A stretch of 64,000 nt of DNA from Streptomyces megasporus (GTDB taxonomy: Bacteria > Actinomycetota > Actinomycetes > Streptomycetales > Streptomycetaceae): NCBI RefSeq assembly GCF_000718985.1, contig NZ_JODL01000005.1:186001-250000 (forward strand), read 5' to 3'. Positions 19,353-30,683 of this stretch are shown here, in pieces (the stretch's first letter is position 1; each line of letters opens with the position of its first letter). A program made the position numbers and the translations under genes. The notes under the pieces are model-generated. The model had not been told where the DNA came from and searched no databases. It saw only the letters and a list, made by a program, of their open reading frames with translations.

Positions 19353-21872
19353 TCAACCCTCCGATCCGGTGACCGCACCGTCGGAGGTGACGGCCAGGGA
19401 GCCGTGGACGTCGGTGCGCAGCACGACGGCACCGGTGGCGCGCAGGGCGCCCAAAGTACGGGGAGAGGGGTGCCCGTAGGGGTTGTCCTCCCCCGCCGAC
19501 ACGAGCGCCACGCGCGGGTTCAACCGCTCCAGTAGTTCGGTGTCCTGGTAGGCCGAGCCGTGGTGGGCCACCTTGAGGACGTCCACCCGCGGCAGGTCGG
19601 GACGCGCCGCCAACAGCCCCCGCTGCGCCGGGGGTTCGAGGTCTCCGGGAAGGAAGACGGTCAGGTCGGCGGCGCGGACGAGGAGGGTGACGCTGGCGTC
19701 GTTGGCGTCCTCGCCCATCGGGGAGGGCGGTCCGGGCGGCGGAGGCTCCCGGGGCCACAGCACCTCCCAGGAGAGATCGCCGATCCGACGCCGCTCCCCC
19801 GGCCCCGCCCGGAGCACCGGCACCCCCGCCCGGGCGGCCGTGCGCCGTACCGCCGCCGCCTGCCCGGACGGCTCGCCCAGGGGGGTGGTCTGGATCGCCC
19901 CGACCGCCCGTCCACGCAGGACTCCGGACAGCCCCGCGACGTGGTCGGCGTGGAAGTGGGTGAGCACCAGCAGCGGGACGGCGGTGACCCCGAGGGTGCG
20001 CAGACAACGGTCCACGGCCCCGGGGTCGGGGCCGGCGTCGACGACGACGGCCGCGCCCTCCCCGGCCGCCAGTGCCAGCGCGTCCCCCTGTCCGACGTCG
20101 CAGACGGCGAGCCGCCAGTCGGGGGGCGGCCACCCGGTGAAGGGACGGATCAGGGGGACCGGTCGCAGGATCGCCAGGACGAGCAGCACGGCGCAGGCGG
20201 CGCAGAGCCAGGGGTGCCGCAGCAGCCACCGGGCGGCCAGGAGCACCGCCACGGTGAGCGCGGCCAGCGCCAGGGCGCCGGCCCAACTGCCGGGCCAGTC
20301 GATCTCGGCGCCGGGCAGGGCGGCGCCCGCCCGGGCGATGGCGGCGATGCCGGCGGTGGGCCAGCCGGCGACCCAGGCCAGCGCCTCGGCCAACGGCGGC
20401 GCGAGCGGCGCCGCCGCCAGGGCGGCGAACCCGAGCACCGTGGCGGGCGCCACCAGGAACTCGGCCAGCAGGTTGCACGGAATCGCCACCAGGCTGACGT
20501 GGGCGGCCAGGACCGCGACCACGGGCGCGCACACCGCCTGCGCCGCGGCCGCCGCGGCCAGCGCCTCGGCGAGCCGTCCGGGCACCCCGCGGCGGCGCAG
20601 GGACTCGCTCCAACGCGGGGCGATGGTGAGCAACGAGCCGGTGGCCAGCACCGAGAGGAGGAAGCCGAAGTCACGGGCCAGCCAGGGGTCGTACAGGACG
20701 AGCAGCAGAACGGCGGTTGCCAGCGCGGGCAGCAGGGAGCGCCGCCGCCCGGTGCCGATCGCCACGATGGTGATCAGCCCGCAGGCCGCCGCTCGCAGCA
20801 CGCTGGGCTCCGGACGGCAGACCACCACGAAGGCCAGGGTGAGCAGCGCGCCGGTGACCGCGGTGGTGCGCAGCGACATTCCCAACCGGGGCGCCATCCC
20901 GCCGCGTTCGGCGCGGGAGGCCCTCCCCGGCGGTCCGATCAGCAGCACCAGCAGGATCGCGAGGTTGGCCCCGCTCACCGCCAGCAGGTGGAGCATGTCC
21001 GACGCCCGGAAGGCCGCGTCGAGGTCGGGCGGGATGCGCGAGGTGTCGCCGACCACCAGTCCGGGCAGCAGTGCCCGGGCGTCGGCCGGCAACCCGTCGG
21101 TGGCCTCCCGCAGCCCGGCCCGCAGCTCTCCGGCGGTGCGCTGGACGCCGGTCGGCGCGCCGATCACCGTGGGCGGTCCCTCGCCCCGCACCCGCAGCAC
21201 GGCGGCGACGTCCCGGCCGCCCGCCCCGTCCTCCCGCGGCGGCAGGAGGCGGGCCCGGACCCGCAGCCGGGTACTGGGCAGCAGGTCGAGCCACGCCGAC
21301 GGCGGCCGGACCTCGGGGCCTTCCCGTCCTCCGCCCCCGTCGCCCTGCCGTGCCAGGAGGAGCACCGGCGACCGGGTGGCGGTCACCGTGCCGTCCGGGG
21401 CGGTGACGCGGACGGCCTCGGCCCGCAGCAGCACCGCCTCCGGCACCTGCTCGGACCCGTGGACGCGCGGCCTGACCGTGCGCGGGTCACCGGTGACGAT
21501 CACCTCGGCCGTGACATGGGCGTACCGCTCGGCCTGTGCGGGCAGCGGGCCGCGGTGCACGTCGGCGGCGTGGGCCGCGGCCACCCCGCCCCCCGCCGCG
21601 GCGCACACCAGTACCGTGGCGACGGCCGTGTGCCCGCCGCTCCGCCCCCGCGCGAGGAGCAGGGACACCACCGCCCCCAGGCAGCAGACCGTCACGCCCA
21701 CCACCGCCGTGCGGCCCGGAATCCCCAGGGCCAGGGCCGCCGCCCCCCACGTGGCCAGCGCGGGCGGGATCATCCGGAGGTCGGTGGGCCCTTCCCGACG
21801 GGGCTCGGCCGCGCCCAGACGGTGCCCGGCGGCGGCGTGGACCGCCGCCCTGGCCGTCCCCCGGACGGTCAC
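19353..21872 (-). CDS. comEC: ComEC/Rec2-family DNA-uptake channel protein
   Basis: An 839-residue polytopic membrane protein. The central part has the competence domain with many membrane helices (first clear ones at residues about 35-85, more after MLHLLAVSGANLAILLVLLI). The C-terminal third is a metallo-beta-lactamase-like domain with VDAGPDPG, LTHFHADHVAGL and LKVAHHGSAYQD, as in ComEC of transformable bacteria, where it may degrade the non-transported strand. The start is GTG at 21872, overlapping the comEA TGA by four bases (GTGA), so the genes are coupled. Natural competence is not established in Streptomyces, so the role there is open. Confidence 0.9.
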   Translation of the reverse strand: MTVRGTARAAVHAAAGHRLGAAEPRREGPTDLRMIPPALATWGAAALALGIPGRTAVVGVTVCCLGAVVSLLLARGRSGGHTAVATVLVCAAAGGGVAAAHAADVHRGPLPAQAERYAHVTAEVIVTGDPRTVRPRVHGSEQVPEAVLLRAEAVRVTAPDGTVTATRSPVLLLARQGDGGGGREGPEVRPPSAWLDLLPSTRLRVRARLLPPREDGAGGRDVAAVLRVRGEGPPTVIGAPTGVQRTAGELRAGLREATDGLPADARALLPGLVVGDTSRIPPDLDAAFRASDMLHLLAVSGANLAILLVLLIGPPGRASRAERGGMAPRLGMSLRTTAVTGALLTLAFVVVCRPEPSVLRAAACGLITIVAIGTGRRRSLLPALATAVLLLVLYDPWLARDFGFLLSVLATGSLLTIAPRWSESLRRRGVPGRLAEALAAAAAAQAVCAPVVAVLAAHVSLVAIPCNLLAEFLVAPATVLGFAALAAAPLAPPLAEALAWVAGWPTAGIAAIARAGAALPGAEIDWPGSWAGALALAALTVAVLLAARWLLRHPWLCAACAVLLVLAILRPVPLIRPFTGWPPPDWRLAVCDVGQGDALALAAGEGAAVVVDAGPDPGAVDRCLRTLGVTAVPLLVLTHFHADHVAGLSGVLRGRAVGAIQTTPLGEPSGQAAAVRRTAARAGVPVLRAGPGERRRIGDLSWEVLWPREPPPPGPPSPMGEDANDASVTLLVRAADLTVFLPGDLEPPAQRGLLAARPDLPRVDVLKVAHHGSAYQDTELLERLNPRVALVSAGEDNPYGHPSPRTLGALRATGAVVLRTDVHGSLAVTSDGAVTGSEG

Positions 21873-23128
21873 GGTCCGACCAGGGGACGCAGATCGGCGA
21901 AGCGCCGCTCGCCGATGCCGTCGATGTCGCGGAGTTGTTCGACGGAGGTGAAGCCACCGTGCTCGGTGCGGTAGTCGACGATGCGCCGCGCCATGACGGG
22001 GCCGATGCCGGGGAGGGCGTCGAGCTGCTCGACCGTGGCGGAGTTGAGGCTGATCGGCACCCCCGTGGGCGGTCCGCCGGCCGCCGGGGGGGCGGGTGCG
22101 GCGATCGCCGCGGCGGGCTCTCCGACGACGATCTGCTCGCCGTCGACCACCGGGCGGGCGCGGTTGAGACCTTCGAGGTCCGTGCCCGGCCGGACACCAC
22201 CCGCGGCCCGCAGCGCGTCGGCGACGCGGGCGCCGGCCGGCAGCCGGTGCACCCCCGGCTTGCGGACCTTGCCCGCCACGTCCACCAGCAGGTGTCGGAC
22301 ATCGGGGGCCGGCGCGGGGGGCCGCGCGGAGGGGCGGGGCGGGGAGGAGTCCGGACGCGGGTCGGGCGCGGACTCCACCGAGGGCACCCCGACGGTCTGT
22401 GGACGGCCGGTCCAGAAATGGTGTGCGGCGAAGCCCAGGGCCACGACCAGCACCAGGCCGAGCGCGGCCAGTGCGCGCGGCTCCACCCCGCACCGTGTCC
22501 GCACCCACAGCGGCAGGCGGTCCCACACGGCCTCCGCCAGCCGCGCGCGTCGGGAGAGCCCCGGCCCGGGCCCCGGCTCGTGCCCCGGCTCGTGCCCCGG
22601 CTCGTGCCCCGGGGCCTGGGCGGGCTCGTGCTCGGGCTCGGTCCCCGGCTCGGGGCGCTCACGCGTCAGATCCCGCGCCGGCTCACGTGACGGCTCACGC
22701 GCCGCCGAACCATGCGCCACGGCCCGGCCGGCCGGACCTCCCTCCGCCGCCCGCCGGACACGTGCCATACGGACCGCCTCTCGGGCGGCGGCCATGGCCT
22801 CGACCCGCGACAGCGAGGGCGAATCGGCAGGTCCGGGACCGGCACCGGAGGGAACAGTGGGAGCGGAAGCGAGCGTGGAGCCGGCGGCCGGCCCGCGTGG
22901 CCCCGGTCCGACCGTGAGCAGTGTGCTCGCGCGTTCCCGCAGCGGCGCCTCGGCGGCGGCCCGCCGCCGTGCCCGACGGCCCGGGTCGCGGTGCCGGCCG
23001 GGGACGCCGGCCGAGGTGCGGACCGGGGGACGGATCGGGAAGGAGCGTGACCGTGCCCGTGGGAGGGATCGGGAGGACGGCCGAGGGGACGGCCGGGAGT
23101 GCGCGCCGGAACGTGTACGGGTGTCCAT
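21869..23128 (-). CDS. comEA: ComEA-family helix-hairpin-helix DNA-binding protein
   Basis: A 419-residue protein with a long disordered, Arg/Pro/Glu-rich N-terminal half, one membrane segment (ALAALGLVLVVALGFAAHHF), an SLBB-type domain (LLVDVAGKVRKPGVHRLPAG) and two C-terminal helix-hairpin-helix motifs (LNSATVEQLDALPGIGPVMA and FTSVEQLRDIDGIGERRF). This order matches ComEA, which binds incoming DNA outside the membrane. The N-terminal part is far longer than in model ComEA proteins and contains four GHEP/PGHE units. ATG 23128 is preferred: TACCGT lies 8 bases upstream. An in-frame ATG at 23170 is an alternative. Confidence 0.88.
   Translation of the reverse strand: MDTRTRSGAHSRPSPRPSSRSLPRARSRSFPIRPPVRTSAGVPGRHRDPGRRARRRAAAEAPLRERASTLLTVGPGPRGPAAGSTLASAPTVPSGAGPGPADSPSLSRVEAMAAAREAVRMARVRRAAEGGPAGRAVAHGSAAREPSREPARDLTRERPEPGTEPEHEPAQAPGHEPGHEPGHEPGPGPGLSRRARLAEAVWDRLPLWVRTRCGVEPRALAALGLVLVVALGFAAHHFWTGRPQTVGVPSVESAPDPRPDSSPPRPSARPPAPAPDVRHLLVDVAGKVRKPGVHRLPAGARVADALRAAGGVRPGTDLEGLNRARPVVDGEQIVVGEPAAAIAAPAPPAAGGPPTGVPISLNSATVEQLDALPGIGPVMARRIVDYRTEHGGFTSVEQLRDIDGIGERRFADLRPLVGP
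22561..22617. repeat. 12-bp tandem repeat inside comEA
   Basis: About four copies of GGCTCGTGCCCC in tandem encode the PGHE repeats in the disordered N-terminal region of ComEA. The repeat is in frame and copy number may vary between strains. Confidence 0.7.
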
Positions 23129-23186
23129 GCCGGTCGACGGTAGGCCGGACGACCCACCTCGGACGATCATGGAGATCTTCCGTGGA

Positions 23187-24062
23187 CTACCCGCCGGTTG
23201 TGGACAACTCCGTCACCTGTCCGAGCGACACCACCACGCCCAGCAGCCCCGGCCCGGTGTGCGCGCCGATGACCGCGCCCACCTCGCTGACGTGCAGTTC
23301 CCCGAGCCCGGGCAGGCGGGTGCGCAGCCGTTCCGCGAGCTGGTCGGCGCGGTCCGGCGCCGCCAGGTGGTGCACGGCGACGTCCACCGCCGCGGCGCCC
23401 GCCCGCTCCACCACGATCTCCTCCAGACGCGCGATGGCCCGGGAGGCGGTGCGGACCTTCTCCAGCACGCCGATGCGGCCGTCCTCCAGCTCCAGCAGCG
23501 GCTTGACCGCCAGCGCCGAGCCCAGCAGCGCCCGGGCCGCGCCGATGCGGCCTCCGCGCCGCAGGTAGTCCAGGGTGTCCACGTAGAAGTACGCGGACGT
23601 TCCGTCGGCGCGCTTCCGGGCCGCGGCGACCGTCTCGTCCAGCGAGCCTCCCGCCTCGGCGACCTCCGCCGCGGCCAGGGCGCAGAAGCCCAACGCCATC
23701 GCCACCATGCCGGTGTCCACCACCCGCACCGGGACGGGCGCCTCCCGGGCGGCGAGCACGGCCGCGTCGTAGGTGCCGGAGAACTCGGCCGACAGGTGGA
23801 GGGAGACGATGCCCTCCACCCCCGTCTCCGCGATGGCGCGGTAGGTGTCGGCGAACACCCGCGGGGCGGGACGGGAGGTGGTCACGGACCGCCGTTTCCG
23901 CAGCGCCTCGGCCAATGACCGGGCGGAGATCTCGGTACCCTCCTCCAGCGCCCGGTCGCCCAGCACCACGGTCAGCGGTACCGAGGTGATGCGGTGACGC
24001 TCCAGTGCCGCCGGTGGCAGGTAGGCCGTGGAATCAGTGACGATCGCGACATGGCGGGACAT
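23187..24062 (-). CDS. DegV-family fatty-acid-binding protein
   Basis: A 291-residue DegV protein. It starts with VAIVTDSTAYLP (the conserved TDSTAxLP segment), has TSRPAPRVFADTY (the T-S-x-P motif) and SLHLSAEFSGTYDAA (the S-x-x-L-S-G-T-Y loop that holds the fatty-acid carboxylate). Firmicute relatives (FakB) deliver fatty acids to the FakA kinase; actinobacterial DegV proteins are less studied and no fakA is in this window. TAATCT 7 bases before the ATG suggests a leaderless message. Confidence 0.9.
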   Translation of the reverse strand: MSRHVAIVTDSTAYLPPAALERHRITSVPLTVVLGDRALEEGTEISARSLAEALRKRRSVTTSRPAPRVFADTYRAIAETGVEGIVSLHLSAEFSGTYDAAVLAAREAPVPVRVVDTGMVAMALGFCALAAAEVAEAGGSLDETVAAARKRADGTSAYFYVDTLDYLRRGGRIGAARALLGSALAVKPLLELEDGRIGVLEKVRTASRAIARLEEIVVERAGAAAVDVAVHHLAAPDRADQLAERLRTRLPGLGELHVSEVGAVIGAHTGPGLLGVVVSLGQVTELSTTGG

Positions 24063-24069
24063 GGGGCGG

Positions 24070-24075
24070 AGATTA
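24070..24075 (-). promoter_or_regulatory. -10 hexamer TAATCT before the degV gene
   Basis: On the minus strand TAATCT, seven bases, then ATG at 24062; no Shine-Dalgarno is visible. Confidence 0.45.
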
Positions 24076-24119
24076 CCCGGCCCTTCCCGCCGCGCGTGAC
24101 ACGAGGCCGTCGGCGTGGT

Positions 24120-24809
24120 TCACGACGCGCTCTGCGGACGGCCCTTGCCGAAGTCCGTCCCGGCACCCGGAGCCGCCTCCCCGCCCCGCCACGCGGCCGT
24201 TCCCTTCCGGCCCTCGATGCCGGGGGCGCCGGGCGCTCCGGCGGAGCCGGGGAGTTCCGCGTCGGGCGTGGTCCAGTGCCGCAGGGCGCCGGCCTCCAGT
24301 TCGATCTGCTCGTTCAACGCGGCCAGTTCGTCCTCGCTGTGGCGTCGGGCGCGGTCCTGCGCGGCGAAACGCAGCGAGTCCGCGGAGGCCCTGATGCGGT
24401 CGGCCCGCTCCCGTGCCTCGGGCAGACGGGCGGCGACCCTCGCCCGATCCGGTTCACGTTCCATCAGCAGCCGCAGTTCCCCGTCGAGTTGACGGGCGTG
24501 CTCCTGAAGGCGGTCGAACAGGGCGACGGCCTCGCCGAGCGAGGTGTCGTGCCGGGCGCCGTCCTCCAAGGCGCGGCGCGTGCCCTCGAGGGACGCGCGC
24601 AGCTCCAGCCGTACCCGGGCCAGCTCGCCGACGGGCCCCGGCTGGGCGCTGCGGGCCCGCAGCGTGGTCTCCTCCACCGTCCGGCGCACCTGGTCGCCGG
24701 CTCGCTCCACACCGCGCTTGACCGCTCGCGTCGTCTTCACCGCGGCGATCGCACCGAGCACCGCGAAGAGCACGAAGAGCAGGGCCAGCAGACCGATGAC
24801 GAACTCCAC
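24120..24809 (-). CDS. Membrane-anchored coiled-coil protein, unknown function
   Basis: A 229-residue protein. Residues about 2-24 form one hydrophobic helix (EFVIGLLALLFVLFAVLGAI), followed by a basic segment and a long Arg/Glu/Ala-rich predicted coiled coil (residues about 30-175), then a Gly/Pro-rich tail. The start is GTG at 24809 with GAGGGAG upstream; a -10-like TACCCT lies further upstream near 24850. It sits between leuS and degV, all on the minus strand. I do not recognise a named family; the topology suggests a cytoplasmic coiled coil tethered to the membrane. Confidence 0.7.
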   Translation of the reverse strand: MEFVIGLLALLFVLFAVLGAIAAVKTTRAVKRGVERAGDQVRRTVEETTLRARSAQPGPVGELARVRLELRASLEGTRRALEDGARHDTSLGEAVALFDRLQEHARQLDGELRLLMEREPDRARVAARLPEARERADRIRASADSLRFAAQDRARRHSEDELAALNEQIELEAGALRHWTTPDAELPGSAGAPGAPGIEGRKGTAAWRGGEAAPGAGTDFGKGRPQSAS

Positions 24810-24979
24810 AGTCGCTCCCTCGTTCGCCGGTGCCGTCGTGTTCCCAGGGTAAACGCGCGAGGCCCGGTCCGGGGTTCCACACGACCCCGGGACCTTCCCG
24901 CGTTCGCCCCGTAGGGGACGTCCCTCGCCCGACGCCCCTCCCCCGTGTCGCCCGGGCCGCCGGCCGCGCGGTGGAACGC

Positions 24980-25017
24980 GTGTGGGGGCGGGGACCGCGC
25001 GGTCCCCGCCCCCACAC
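24980..25017 (-). terminator. leuS terminator, 38-base perfect palindrome
   Basis: Bases 24980-25017 are a perfect inverted repeat centred between 24998 and 24999 (arms of 19), 23 bases past the leuS stop. The hairpin is very stable and there is no U-tract. Confidence 0.85.
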
Positions 25018-25040
25018 CGCCCGAAACGGACCGGACCGGA

Positions 25041-27929
<2,889 letters not shown>

Positions 27930-28014
27930 CGTCCTCTAAGCTCCATCGGTCGTCATCTGCCTGCGGGAACGCTGCGGAAGCACTGTGGGAACACTGCGGG
28001 AGCGCAATGGCCCG

Positions 28015-28044
28015 TAAAACAAAAGACCCCTCGCACAGGAGGGG
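28015..28044 (-). terminator. Attenuator terminator in the leuS leader
   Basis: On the minus strand, CCCCTC, a 6-base loop and GAGGGG (28027-28044) are followed by the U-rich run TCTTTTGTTTTA (28026-28015). This is the only terminator in the window with a long U-tract and it lies 85 bases upstream of leuS, so it acts before the gene, as an attenuator would. Confidence 0.75.
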
Positions 28045-28106
28045 ATGCCGCGCTGACTCCGACTCCACCGGAACCGAACCGGAGGGTCGGCGCTGATTCA
28101 GCGCGG
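28045..28106 (-). promoter_or_regulatory. leuS leader: alternative pairing segments
   Basis: The end of the leader peptide frame reads GCCGCGCTGA. It can pair with a nearby CAGCGC (hairpin GCGCTG-AAT-CAGCGC) or with a downstream TCAGCGCGGC just before the terminator. CCGAC/GTCGG and CCGG/CCGG segments between them can also pair. Competing structures of this kind are expected of a ribosome-controlled attenuator. Which one is the antiterminator is inferred, not shown. Confidence 0.5.
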
Positions 28107-28136
28107 CCCGCTAAGCAGAAGGCGTACGGCACGCAT
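28098..28136 (-). CDS. Putative leucine leader peptide of leuS
   Basis: A 12-residue frame, M-R-A-V-R-L-L-L-S-G-P-R, with three consecutive leucine codons (CTT CTG CTT). CTT is rare in this GC-rich genome, so two CTT codons in 12 are conspicuous. TACCCT ends exactly 6 bases before the ATG, so the peptide would be translated from a leaderless transcript, as described for other actinobacterial amino-acid leaders. Its stop lies inside the first hairpin of the leader and a U-tract terminator follows. Ribosome stalling at the Leu codons under low Leu-tRNA would favour read-through into leuS. Confidence 0.7.
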   Translation of the reverse strand: MRAVRLLLSGPR

Positions 28137-28142
28137 AACGTC

Positions 28143-28148
28143 AGGGTA
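28143..28148 (-). promoter_or_regulatory. -10 hexamer TACCCT of the leuS leader transcript
   Basis: TACCCT, six bases, then the leader-peptide ATG at 28136. No good -35 at 16-18 bases was found. Confidence 0.55.
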
Positions 28149-28230
28149 CCGCAAGGCTCCCTCGGCGCCGGTGTCCATCCACGGTCCGGACAGGCTCCGA
28201 CCGGCCCGCGGAACCGGGCCCGGGGAACAG

Positions 28231-28266
28231 AAAAGCGGGTCATTCGCGTCTCGCGAATGACCCGCT
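28231..28266 (-). terminator. tRNA-Ala terminator
   Basis: A perfect 15-bp stem (AGCGGGTCATTCGCG and its complement) with a 3-base loop, then TTTT, 10 bases past the 3' end of the tRNA gene at 28276. Confidence 0.9.
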
Positions 28267-28275
28267 CGTTCACTG

Positions 28276-28348
<73 letters not shown>

Positions 28349-28519
28349 GAGTGGTCCGCTCGCGGTTTCCCGCGGCGGCGACGCCTACTGTACACGGCCC
28401 CCACCGCTCTTCGCCAAATCCCATAACGGGTGGGTCACGGAGGGGCGGGTACTGTCGGTCTCGCGCCCGTTCCCCCCACCGTTCCGCCCTGGAACCCCCA
28501 CCGGAAACCGGAGCCGCTC

Positions 28520-29920
28520 GTGAGCACGCTGCAGCCGATGGCCGACCGCCGAGGCCTCGTGGCGAGGACGTACCTGCTGAAGCGCCCCACCCTCGTCGCC
28601 GCCGCGTTCTGCCTGCTGTCCTTCGCGGCGTTCCTGGCGGCACAGCGCGCGGCGAACGTCTCCATGATCGACCTGATGGTCTACCGGGCCGAGGGCTGGA
28701 CGGCCCGCACCGGCGGAGACCTGTACGCGATGCGCGCCACGCACGCCGAACTGCCCATGACCTACCCGCCGTTCGCCGCGCTGCTGTTCATCCCGCTCAC
28801 CCTGGTCGACGTCCCGGAGATGCGGGCGCTGGCCACCGGGGTCAACCTCGCCCTGCTGGTCGTCCTGATCCACCTGTCGCTGCGGCTCGTCGGGCGTCCG
28901 CTGCGCCTCCCGCGTCCGGCCGTCGCCCTGGCGCTGGCGGCGGTCGCCGTCTGGTGCGAGCCGGTGTGGACGACCCTGCGGTACGGGCAGATCAACCTGC
29001 TGCTCGCCGCCCTGGTGCTGTGGGACCTCTCCCGGCGCTCGGACCACCGCTGGGCGGGCGTCGGCATCGGGGTGGCGGCCGGGATCAAACTGACCCCCGC
29101 GCTGTTCGCGGTGTTCCTGGCGCTGTGCGGCCTGGTCGGGGCGGGGCAGCGGTTGTGGCGGACCGGGCGGCTCGAAGGCGCCTGGAACCACTGGCTGCGC
29201 CGGGCCGCCGTCGCCGGCGGGGCCTTCCTCGGGACGGTCCTGCTGGCGGCCCTGGCGCTGCCCCACGACTCCCGGAACTTCTGGACGGCGGTCGTCTTCG
29301 CCCCGGAGCGGGTGGGCAGGGTGGAGGACACCGCCAACCAGTCGCTGCGCGGCGTCCTGGCCCGGCTGCTGCACACTCCCGAGCCCGGCTTCGGCTGGCT
29401 GCTGCTCGCCGCCGTGGTGACCGCGGCGGGGCTCGCCACGGCGGTGGCCGCCGCGCTCGCCGGTCCGCGCCGGCTGCCCGCCGCGCACGCCTGGGCCGTT
29501 GTCGCCTGCGCCACGACCGCGCTGCTGGTCAGCCCCGTCTCCTGGTCGCACCACTGGGTGTGGTGCGTGCCGACCGTGGTGCTGCTCGGCACCGAGGCGC
29601 TGCGCCGGGGCAGCGCCCTGTGGTGGGCGGGCACGGGGCTGACGGCGCTGCTGTTCTGCTCGTACGCGCTGTGGTGGGTGCCGCACGCCCCCTCGGAGCG
29701 GTTCGAACTGCGGCAGAGCGGTGTGGAGATGGCGCTGTCCGCCGTCTATCCGCTGACGGGGGCGGCCGTTCTGCTGCTCGCCGCGGCCTTGGCGGCACGG
29801 GCGCTGCGCCGGCCCGTGCCGCGTCCGCCCGTCTCCCCGCCGCGAGCCGTCGAGACCGCCGTGTCCCGACGGAGGGCGCCGCTCGGGCCGGTCCGCGCTC
29901 AGGCCGCCACGAAGGAGTAG
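28520..29920 (+). CDS. GT87-family polyprenol-phosphate-dependent mannosyltransferase (DUF2029)
   Basis: A 466-residue polytopic GT-C glycosyltransferase with about 10-12 membrane helices. The family segment MTYPPFAALLFIPLTLV and the acidic DLMVYRAEGWTARTGGDLY loop match GT87 enzymes, which use polyprenyl-phosphate-mannose on the outer face of the membrane to build mannan-type glycolipids or glycans. The acceptor is unknown. The start is GTG at 28520 with GGAG upstream; TACTGT at 28450 may be the -10. It lies between the two tRNA-Ala genes, which are on the opposite strand. Its last 22 bases overlap the convergent 77-residue gene. Confidence 0.82.
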   Translation: MSTLQPMADRRGLVARTYLLKRPTLVAAAFCLLSFAAFLAAQRAANVSMIDLMVYRAEGWTARTGGDLYAMRATHAELPMTYPPFAALLFIPLTLVDVPEMRALATGVNLALLVVLIHLSLRLVGRPLRLPRPAVALALAAVAVWCEPVWTTLRYGQINLLLAALVLWDLSRRSDHRWAGVGIGVAAGIKLTPALFAVFLALCGLVGAGQRLWRTGRLEGAWNHWLRRAAVAGGAFLGTVLLAALALPHDSRNFWTAVVFAPERVGRVEDTANQSLRGVLARLLHTPEPGFGWLLLAAVVTAAGLATAVAAALAGPRRLPAAHAWAVVACATTALLVSPVSWSHHWVWCVPTVVLLGTEALRRGSALWWAGTGLTALLFCSYALWWVPHAPSERFELRQSGVEMALSAVYPLTGAAVLLLAAALAARALRRPVPRPPVSPPRAVETAVSRRRAPLGPVRAQAATKE

Positions 29921-30132
29921 AAGCGCTTGAGGGTGCAGTGCTCCTCGAGGAGCCGGCCGTAGATCGGCTCGCCCTCCAACTCGCGGTACACCTCGATGGG
30001 ATCGCCCTTGATGATCAGGGCTCGCGCGCACTCGACACACCAGTACTGGTAGGCCGTGTTGACCGGCTCCATGTCACGGACGATCGGAGTACCGCTGCCG
30101 CACCAGTCGCATTTCCTGCTGTGGGCACCCAT
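29899..30132 (-). CDS. Small zinc-ribbon-like conserved hypothetical protein
   Basis: A 77-residue protein with two CxxC pairs (Cys8/Cys11 in KCDWCGS and Cys32/Cys35 in YWCVECAR), the layout of a zinc ribbon, followed by an acidic helical C terminus (VYRELEGEPIYGRLLEEH). I recall closely similar small proteins at this position in other Streptomyces, but no function. The 3' end overlaps the convergent GT87 gene by 22 bases. Confidence 0.72.
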   Translation of the reverse strand: MGAHSRKCDWCGSGTPIVRDMEPVNTAYQYWCVECARALIIKGDPIEVYRELEGEPIYGRLLEEHCTLKRFYSFVAA

Positions 30133-30472
30133 GTCCGTCAGTCAACTCCAGCCGTGGCCGCGGGCGTGCACGTGCGGGGACCGCCTCCGCCGTCCCCGCT
30201 CCCTGTGGACATTCCGGCGGCTTCTTCCCCCACCGCCCCTCCGATGGGGGCCGCCGCCTCGTCCAGCGCTCCGATTCTGCCACGCTCCGGACGGTCTCCG
30301 GCAGGAGCGCCGGCCTCTCGGCGCCTCCCTCGCCTCCCGCTTCCGGAACGCGGCGGAGGACGCCGAGGAGACGGGGGAAAGCCGGCCGGGAAACGGCTCG
30401 GACAACGATTCGGACAACGATCCGGAAAACGGAAATCCCGCCCCCGGAAGGAGCGGGATCACCATGTGTCTG
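30133..30472. other. Intergenic region with tRNA-Ala terminator
   Basis: No gene is supported in these 340 bases. The right end holds the terminator of the second tRNA-Ala gene (30431-30460). A triplicated CGGACAACGATTCGG-like stretch around 30390-30430 is a short imperfect repeat. Confidence 0.5.
30431..30460 (-). terminator. Second tRNA-Ala terminator
   Basis: ATCCCGC and GCGGGAT arms (30435-30441 and 30453-30459) with a partly paired GC loop, then TTTCC on the minus strand, 13 bases past the tRNA. Confidence 0.7.
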
Positions 30473-30545
<73 letters not shown>

Positions 30546-30683
30546 AGGCTCCGGCTCCGCCGTTCTCACCGCGGCGCCGTGAACGGGAAGTAGCTTAACC
30601 GGTGACCTGCCCGAATGCGAAATCCGCCTCCGGGCCCCGGCCGGCATCCCGTTCCACGCCCTCCGGCCGGGCTCCTCGCGCGG

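Noticed and set aside
27930..28142. T-box riboswitch in the leuS leader
   Set aside because: No T-box consensus or specifier stem was found; the leader peptide and attenuator explain the region better.
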